Shown piece by piece: positions 33,781 to 38,791 of a stretch of DNA of 38,791 nucleotides. The translations under genes and the position numbers were made by a program. The first letter of the stretch is position 1. Each line of letters starts with the position of its first letter. This DNA comes from Pseudomonadota bacterium (GTDB lineage: Bacteria > Pseudomonadota > Alphaproteobacteria > Reyranellales > Reyranellaceae), in contig JAEZHS010000246.1 in assembly GCA_023436825.1 (NCBI GenBank), positions 1 through 38,791 of the forward strand, written 5' to 3'. A model generated the notes under the pieces. That model ran no database searches. It worked only from the letters and a program-made list of their open reading frames with translations, and was not told the DNA's origin.

Positions 33781-35592
33781 ATGAGCAAGACCGTCCGCAT
33801 CGGCTGTCATTCGGGTTTCTGGGGCGATACCGAGACCGCCGCCGTCCAACTCGTGCGCCATGGCAAGGTCGACTATCTGGTGAGCGACTACCTCGCCGAA
33901 GTGACCATGTCGATCATGGCGGCGCAGAAGCTGCGCAATCCGCAGATGGGCTATGCCACCGATTTCGTCCAGGTCGTGATGGCGCCGCTCGCCCGCGAGA
34001 TCGCCGAGAAGAAGATAAAGGTGATCACCAACGCCGGCGGCGTGAACCCGCAGGCTTGCCGCGACGCCCTGCTCAAGGCGTGCGAGGCGGCGGGAGTGAA
34101 GCTCAAGGTCGCCGTCGTGCTGGGCGACGACCTGCTGCCGCGCGTCGACGAGCTGCGCGGGCTCGACATCCGCGAGATGGATACGGGTGCTGAGCTGCCC
34201 GGCAAGATTGTCAGCATGAACGCCTATCTCGGCGGCTTTCCGATCGCCCGGGCGCTCAGCGAAGGCGCCGACGTGGTGATCACCGGTCGCTGCGTCGACT
34301 CGGCGGTGACCCTGGGCGCGTTGATCCATGCCTTCGGCTGGACCATGGACGATCACGACCGGCTCGCCGCCGGCACGCTCTGCGGCCACATCATCGAATG
34401 CGGCGCGCAGTGCAACGGCGGCAACTTCACCGACTGGCGGCTGGTGCCCGGCTATGACGACATGGGCTTCCCGGTGGCCGAGGTTTCAGCCGACGGATCG
34501 TTCGTGCTGGGCAAGCCCGAGGGCACCGGCGGCCTGATCACCACGGCCACGGTGGCCGAGCAGATGCTCTACGAGATCGGCGATCCGCGCGCCTACATGG
34601 TGCCCGACGTGGTCTGTGATTTCACCCAGGCGACCTACGAGCAGGTCGGCAAGGACCGCGTGCGCGTGTCGGGCGCCAAGGGCCGGCCACCGACCGACAC
34701 CTACAAGGTTTCGACCACGTGGCCCGATGGCTACAAGCTCAGCGCCATCTTCATGCTGGGCGGCCGCGAGGCGGTGGCCAAGGGGCAACACAGCGCCGAG
34801 GCGATCGTCAAGAAGACGCGCCGCATGTTCCGCGAGAAGAACATGGGCGATTACCGCGACCTCAGCATAGAGATCATCGGCGGCGAGGCGACCTATGGGC
34901 CGCATGCCCGGGCACAGGACAGCCGCGAAGTGGTGGTCAAGATCGCGGCCAAGCACGACCAGAAGGAGGCGTTGGGCCTGCTCGGCCGCGAGATCGCGCC
35001 TATGGCGACCGGTGGCGTGGTCGGCATGACCGGCAGCTTCGGCGCCGGCCGCGTCTCGCCCTCGCCGGTGATTCGCATGTTCTCCTGCCTCGTGCCAAAG
35101 ATCCTGGTGCCGGTGACCATCGAGATGGACGGCCGCAGCATCACGATGGAGCGCGCGGCCAAGAGCGGCGGCTTCACGGCCGCGGACCTGCCGGTCGAGG
35201 CGCCGGCTGCCCCGTCGCTGCCGGCCGCCGGCCCGAACGCGGCGACCGCGACCGTGCCTCTGGTGACGCTGGCCTACGGCCGCTCGGGCGACAAGGGCGA
35301 CAACGCCAACATCGGCATCTTCGCGCGGCGGCCCGAATACGAGCCCATCCTCGACGCCGAGGTGACGGAGGAGGCGGTGGCGAAGTACTTCGCCCATCGC
35401 ATCCAGGGCAAGGTGAGCCGCTGGCGATTGCCCGGCATCCACGGCTTCAACTTCCTGCTGCGCCAGGCGCTGGGCGGCGGCGGCATGGCCTCGCTCAAGG
35501 CCGACCCGCTGGCCAAGGCGTTCGCGCAGATGCTCTTGGATATGCCGGTGCGCGTGCCGGCGTCGCTGGCGATTACCGAACGGTCCCGGTAG
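33781..35592 (+). CDS. AtuA-family protein (DUF1446) with C-terminal AtuA-like domain
   Basis: 603 aa. Residues 1-~450 match the acyclic terpene utilisation AtuA family: RIGCHSGFWGDTETAAVQLV at the start, the block VITNAGGVNPQACRDAL near residue 80, and SEGADVVITGRCVDSAVTLG near 160-180. The block HIIECGAQCNGGNFTDW follows near residue 203. The last ~115 residues (from about 490) are the separate AtuA-like ferredoxin-fold domain, with LAYGRSGDKGDNANIGI. AtuA is required for citronellol/geraniol breakdown in Pseudomonas, but its reaction is not established, and many AtuA homologues sit in other acyl-CoA pathways as here. The ATG follows CCGGAG. It ends the three-gene operon and is followed by two inverted repeats. 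Confidence 0.9.
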   Translation: MSKTVRIGCHSGFWGDTETAAVQLVRHGKVDYLVSDYLAEVTMSIMAAQKLRNPQMGYATDFVQVVMAPLAREIAEKKIKVITNAGGVNPQACRDALLKACEAAGVKLKVAVVLGDDLLPRVDELRGLDIREMDTGAELPGKIVSMNAYLGGFPIARALSEGADVVITGRCVDSAVTLGALIHAFGWTMDDHDRLAAGTLCGHIIECGAQCNGGNFTDWRLVPGYDDMGFPVAEVSADGSFVLGKPEGTGGLITTATVAEQMLYEIGDPRAYMVPDVVCDFTQATYEQVGKDRVRVSGAKGRPPTDTYKVSTTWPDGYKLSAIFMLGGREAVAKGQHSAEAIVKKTRRMFREKNMGDYRDLSIEIIGGEATYGPHARAQDSREVVVKIAAKHDQKEALGLLGREIAPMATGGVVGMTGSFGAGRVSPSPVIRMFSCLVPKILVPVTIEMDGRSITMERAAKSGGFTAADLPVEAPAAPSLPAAGPNAATATVPLVTLAYGRSGDKGDNANIGIFARRPEYEPILDAEVTEEAVAKYFAHRIQGKVSRWRLPGIHGFNFLLRQALGGGGMASLKADPLAKAFAQMLLDMPVRVPASLAITERSR

Positions 35593-35638
35593 CTCGTCAC
35601 GGAGGTTTTGACGAACTGTCGCGCGGCGCCGGCGAGGG

Positions 35639-35655
35639 TGCCAGCACTGCTGGCA
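35639..35655. terminator. Palindrome downstream of the catabolic operon
   Basis: TGCCAGCA-C-TGCTGGCA is a perfect 17-base dyad 46 nt after the AtuA-family stop. As RNA it gives a 6-bp stem with a 5-nt loop. No T-run follows; it could be a weak terminator or a protein-binding site. Confidence 0.3.
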
Positions 35656-35675
35656 TCGGTGCTCGATCCCGAATG

Positions 35676-35703
35676 ATTTTGGCGCTCTATGGTCCGCCAA
35701 AAT
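35676..35703. terminator. 9-bp hairpin downstream of the catabolic operon
   Basis: ATTTTGGCG (35676-35684), a 10-nt loop and CGCCAAAAT (35695-35703) form a perfect stem. Its A/T-rich base resembles the form of intrinsic terminators that act in both directions, although no external T-run follows. It is the best terminator candidate for the + strand operon ending at 35592. Confidence 0.5.
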
Positions 35704-35730
35704 GGGTAGAACCGTAGTTGATTTGTATTT

Positions 35731-35745
35731 CAACTATAGTTATAT
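35731..35745 (-). repeat. 15-bp repeat, copy 2 (inverted relative to copy at 31035)
   Basis: CAACTATAGTTATAT is the exact reverse complement of 31035-31049. Together the copies bracket the thioesterase/hydratase/TctC/AtuA cluster. Confidence 0.5.
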
Positions 35746-36081
35746 TGACGTGCGCTCGCCTCCCGGCGGCTCTGCTCTATGCATCGTTCATCCGATACCA
35801 TCGCGCCCGGCAGAAGCGGGGCCGGCCACTTTCCGTTATCCTGAGTGGAGCCGCTCGAAGGGCGGTTCGGTCGCGGGGACGGTCAAATTGCAGCCCGACT
35901 TGGCGTCTGGCGAGCGGCCGGCGGTCTGAGCCAAGGAACGCGAAAATGTCGTTCTGTCGCGTTTTAGGCGACAGCGTCCGGCGACCGCCAGTGCCGCAAA
36001 GCGCAGGATATCAATGGCTTGCGGACATTTCCGACAGCGTCGTACGAACGCAGTCTTGTGTGCAGGGCCACTAGTCTTAGT

Positions 36082-37104
36082 CTAGGCTGCGGCGCGCAGG
36101 CAGTCGCTGAAGGTGAGGGCGCGGGGTTCCAGCGAAGACCTCGACTGCGGCACCGGCGGAAGGCCGGCCTGTGTTGCCGCCCGCACGTCGGTCGGGCTCA
36201 TGCCGAACTCGCGCCGAAACGCCCTGGCGAAGGAGGACGCATCCGAGAAGCACAGCATGTCGGCAACCGCGCCGATCGAGAGACTGTTCTGCGCGTCGCA
36301 CAGCATCGAGAAGCTCTCCGACAGGCGCCGGCGCTGGATGTAGCGGGCCACGCCGCCTTCGTCCTCGAGCAAACGATAGAGCTGGGAGCGCGAAGTGGCG
36401 GCTTCGCGGCACAGCTTCGCCGGTCCCAGCGACGGTGACCGCAGGTTCCGGCGCACGGCCTGGCGGACCCGCTCCATCAGGGTGAGCCTGATCTGGTCAC
36501 TCGCCGCCGGCTGCCGGTCGCTGGTCGGCGCGAGACAGGCCAGCAACATGGCCTGTACGGCATTGCTCAGCCGGCTCGCGGCATCGGCCTCCAGGCTCGG
36601 TATGTTCTGCTCCAGCAGAAGGATGTAGTCGGCCAGCATCCTTCCTCCAGCCGAGTTCAATGCCATTCCCCTGGACGCATCGATCACGGGAGCGATGGCC
36701 TGGAAGTTGTCGCGCGGCAGCAGAAGCTGGACCCGGTTGTCCTCCTGCCTTCGCCCAATGCCGATCTCATCGGCGAAGGAGAGGATGAAGGGCGTCTTCG
36801 CTGCCGCCTCAAACGAGACGCCGCGTGTCGTGACGTCGCTCACGCTCTCCTTGCTGACGGTGATCACCCAATGATCGACGGCGTTGTGACGGATGACGGA
36901 CTTCGTCCGGCTGACGGTGTTTGGGGGCGAGGCGACGCGGCTCAGCGTGAGGCCGGGAACGGTCCACGTGGAGTTGGTGGCAACGAAATCGTCGTTGCTC
37001 GGCTGCTTGGGCGCGACGTCGAAGATCGTGTCGTACCAGGCCCGCCAGGCCTCGAGTTGGTGCGCCTTGGGCAAGGCGCTTGTGGCAAAATGATGAGCGA
37101 GCAT
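36082..37104 (-). CDS. AraC-family transcriptional regulator
   Basis: 340 aa from the ATG at 37102-37104, which has GGAGAG 8 nt upstream; an earlier in-frame ATG at 37125 lacks a ribosome site. Residues about 1-220 form an AraC-binding-2-type sensor region (AWRAWYDTIFDVAP; VDHWVITVSKESV; LLLPRDNFQAIAP). The C-terminal ~100 residues are the double helix-turn-helix: LGPAKLCREAATSRSQLYRLL, then the second helix-turn-helix FSDASSFARAFRREFGMSPTDVR. It binds DNA and probably a small molecule. It runs towards the AtuA-family operon and is a candidate regulator of it by proximity only. A short dyad (ACACC-GTCA-GGTGT, 37126-37139) lies just upstream of its start. Confidence 0.92.
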   Translation of the reverse strand: MLAHHFATSALPKAHQLEAWRAWYDTIFDVAPKQPSNDDFVATNSTWTVPGLTLSRVASPPNTVSRTKSVIRHNAVDHWVITVSKESVSDVTTRGVSFEAAAKTPFILSFADEIGIGRRQEDNRVQLLLPRDNFQAIAPVIDASRGMALNSAGGRMLADYILLLEQNIPSLEADAASRLSNAVQAMLLACLAPTSDRQPAASDQIRLTLMERVRQAVRRNLRSPSLGPAKLCREAATSRSQLYRLLEDEGGVARYIQRRRLSESFSMLCDAQNSLSIGAVADMLCFSDASSFARAFRREFGMSPTDVRAATQAGLPPVPQSRSSLEPRALTFSDCLRAAA

Positions 37105-37281
37105 GATGAACTCTCCGCATCGCACACACCGTCAGGTGTTATTAGCAGGCCGCTTGCGCAATAAATAGTTGTCCGCAGTGCAACAAGGCGCCCGGACAGG
37201 GAACATTGGGACGCTGTGCACAGTCGGGGACGCCGTGCATGGCGCGATGGGACCCGCCCGGAGCCGCGCCGCCGGCCTCCG
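37105..37281. other. Gap between transporter subunit and AraC-type gene
   Basis: 177 nt between two minus-strand genes. Apart from the ACACC-GTCA-GGTGT dyad at 37126-37139, possibly an operator of the AraC-type gene, I see no supportable feature. Confidence 0.4.
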
Positions 37282-38791
37282 TCAGGTGATCATCGCTGCG
37301 CTCAGTGCGATGGCGATCGTCACCAGCAAGAGGGCGGCCGGCGACCATTGTCGAAGAACGCCATCCAGGCGTTCCACCGCCGCACCGATGGCGTAGGTGG
37401 AGCGGAACGCCTGCTCGATCGTGCCCATGGCCTCGCCTGACGGAAGTTGCGGCACGCGACCACCCCATCGCAGCCAGGCGACGGCGAGCGTCGCACCCAG
37501 AGCCACCGGCCAGGCGGCGTCCCACAAGGCGTCGGCAGCAAGGGCCTCTTCGATGCTCCCGCCGGCTGCGAGATAGAGCAGCCACGGAACGAAGATCGCG
37601 GCCAATGCCACGAAGCGCCACGGCAGCAGGAAGGCCAGGGCCACGCGGGGCGGTGGTTCGGCCGCCGCGGACCGGGCGAGGCGCGCCAGGAAGTGCACCA
37701 TGAGGAGTATAGTGCCCGCCGCCGACAGGTTGGCCAGCGTGCCGACCACGCCGTCGCCCAACGGTCCCTTGATCGCGAGCTTGGCCAGCGCGCCGCCTGT
37801 CAGTGGCAGGCCGCCCAGCCCGAGCGCCACCACGGCGGCGAGCAGCAGGGTCGGCCGCGCACGCGGCCCCGTCGTCATGGCGATCACGCCGATCGCAAGG
37901 AACAGCGCGCCCTTGGCGAGCACGTGATGAGCCGCATAGAAGGCGCCGGCGATCATGGCGCCGGCGTCGCCGACGGCGAGGCCCATGCCCAGCACGGCGG
38001 CGATGACGCCCATCTGGCTGATGCTGGAGTAGGCCAGCACGCTCGCCGGTCGTGGCTGCAACAGGCCGATCACGACACCGTAGAATGCCGAGAACAGCCC
38101 GAACACGATCAGTAGTTCGCCGGCCACGGGCATCGTGGTGTCGAACGGCAGGAAGCGCAGGAAACCGATGACGCCCGCTTTCACGCCTGCGCCACTCAGC
38201 ACGGCCGCCGCCGGGATCGGTGCGGCGGCATAGGCGAGCGGCATCCAGCCGTGCATCGGCACCAGCCCGATCTTGAGCGCGAAGCCTAATGCCGTCAGGG
38301 CGAGCGCGCCGTCGCGCCACGGCGACTGCGGCAGTGCCGCCATGACTTCGCCGATCCGGGTGCTGCCGAGGGGATCGCCGGCGGCGAGCAGGACGAAGCC
38401 CATGAGCAGGAACGCCTCGCTCAGTATGGTGAAGGCGACGTAGATCGCCCCGGCGCGCCAGGCCTGGGCGTTGTCGTCTTGAGCGATCAGGCCGTAGGCC
38501 GGGAGGCTCGCGAGCGCGAACAGCAGGTAGAAGCCCAGAAGGTCGTCGGCCATGAAGATGCCGAGGCTGCCGGTGAGCGTGAGCAGCCAACAGACGACGA
38601 AGCGCAGCCGGGCGGTCGTGCGCTGCAGGAAGGCGGCGACGTAGAGTCCGGCCGCGCTCCACAGCAAGGCCGAGACGCCGAGCAGGAGGGCGCCCGGAAG
38701 GTCGAGCGTCAGGCCGAGGCGCAAGCCCGGCAGCTCGGCCGAGAGCGGCGCGCCGTCGAGCACGACGAGCGCCGGCGCCAGCGCCGGCAGC
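37282..38791 (-). CDS. NuoL/M/N-MrpD-like proton-conducting membrane subunit (5'-truncated by window)
   Basis: About 503 residues are visible and the frame stays open to the window edge, so the start lies beyond 38791. The protein is almost wholly hydrophobic, with about 13 membrane segments. Family landmarks appear in order: GIFMADDLLGFYLLFAL; LKIGLVPMHGWMPLAYAAAPIPAAAVLSG with the conserved Lys near nt 38270; LAYSSISQMG near 38010; and HHVLAKGALFL with its Lys near 37910. These are the proton-channel residues of complex I antiporter-like subunits, also found in Mrp Na+/H+ antiporters, Hyf/formate-hydrogenlyase and bicarbonate-uptake complexes. Which complex it serves cannot be decided without the upstream genes. 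Confidence 0.85.
   Translation of the reverse strand, partial: LPALAPALVVLDGAPLSAELPGLRLGLTLDLPGALLLGVSALLWSAAGLYVAAFLQRTTARLRFVVCWLLTLTGSLGIFMADDLLGFYLLFALASLPAYGLIAQDDNAQAWRAGAIYVAFTILSEAFLLMGFVLLAAGDPLGSTRIGEVMAALPQSPWRDGALALTALGFALKIGLVPMHGWMPLAYAAAPIPAAAVLSGAGVKAGVIGFLRFLPFDTTMPVAGELLIVFGLFSAFYGVVIGLLQPRPASVLAYSSISQMGVIAAVLGMGLAVGDAGAMIAGAFYAAHHVLAKGALFLAIGVIAMTTGPRARPTLLLAAVVALGLGGLPLTGGALAKLAIKGPLGDGVVGTLANLSAAGTILLMVHFLARLARSAAAEPPPRVALAFLLPWRFVALAAIFVPWLLYLAAGGSIEEALAADALWDAAWPVALGATLAVAWLRWGGRVPQLPSGEAMGTIEQAFRSTYAIGAAVERLDGVLRQWSPAALLLVTIAIALSAAMIT

Larger units (their letters stand above)
35593..36081. other. Intergenic region, no supportable gene
   Basis: The 489 nt between the AtuA-family stop and the convergent AraC-type gene contain two inverted repeats and one copy of the 15-bp repeat (listed separately). 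Short open frames exist but have no ribosome site or recognisable protein. The stretch 35700-35750 is unusually AT-rich. Confidence 0.6.

Noticed and set aside
35702..36074. Short open frames in the gap after the AtuA-family gene
   Set aside because: No ribosome site, no recognisable protein, and hairpins and repeats occupy the region.
1..38791. CRISPR arrays, insertion sequences, integrase or replication origin
   Set aside because: I looked for regularly spaced repeats, transposase or recombinase motifs and DnaA-box clusters and found none I could support.

Overview
The window looks like chromosome of a high-GC alphaproteobacterium. It is rich in Bug/TctC-type solute-binding proteins, has an HlyB/HlyD exporter next to a repeat-rich CADG/RTX protein, an OmpR-type phosphorelay, an AtuA-type catabolic cluster and a membrane proton-transporter subunit. 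No marker gene fixes the genus, so the taxonomic statement is inference.

Layout. (1) 1-6799, + strand: the C-terminal part of a large secreted CADG/RTX adhesin-like protein, then its type I secretion ABC transporter and membrane fusion protein, all overlapping. (2) 6800-7398: a decayed remnant resembling a class II glutamine amidotransferase, then a control region with a perfect CRP-type site (TGTGA-N6-TCACA). (3) 7399-24058, + strand: the most unusual part, a 16.7-kb run of six large genes. They encode two membrane-anchored proteins of unknown function (670 and 1244 aa), a TPR-CHAT protease-like protein (981 aa), a caspase-family protein (686 aa), an alpha/beta-hydrolase-CHAT fusion (1086 aa) and a third CHAT protein (814 aa). 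All four clan-CD protease domains keep a visible His/Cys pair. The run ends 21 nt from the 3' end of a tRNA with a CAU anticodon that is read from the other strand.

(4) 24156-27580 is a gene graveyard: an IclR tail joined to a TctC gene lacking its start and an internal segment, an intact LLM flavin oxidoreductase, a frameshifted TPR-protein remnant, and a short-chain dehydrogenase scrap. (5) 27580-30994: an OmpR-type response regulator divergent from a hybrid histidine kinase and a separate HPt protein, together a complete four-step His-Asp phosphorelay. (6) 31041-35592: a tandem hotdog thioesterase divergent from an enoyl-CoA hydratase, a Bug/TctC binding protein and an AtuA-family protein, probably a small acyl-CoA/terpenoid-type catabolic unit. 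A 15-bp inverted repeat pair brackets it. (7) 36082-38791, - strand: an AraC-family regulator and the 3' part of an NuoL/M/N-MrpD-like proton-conducting subunit that runs off the window.

The candidate new system is the CHAT/caspase operon. Its most economical reading is a regulated-proteolysis or cell-death/defence module in which several proteases act on each other or on the two membrane-anchored partners, possibly controlled by a CRP/FNR-family regulator. The protease assignments rest on motifs seen in the sequence; the pathway is inference.
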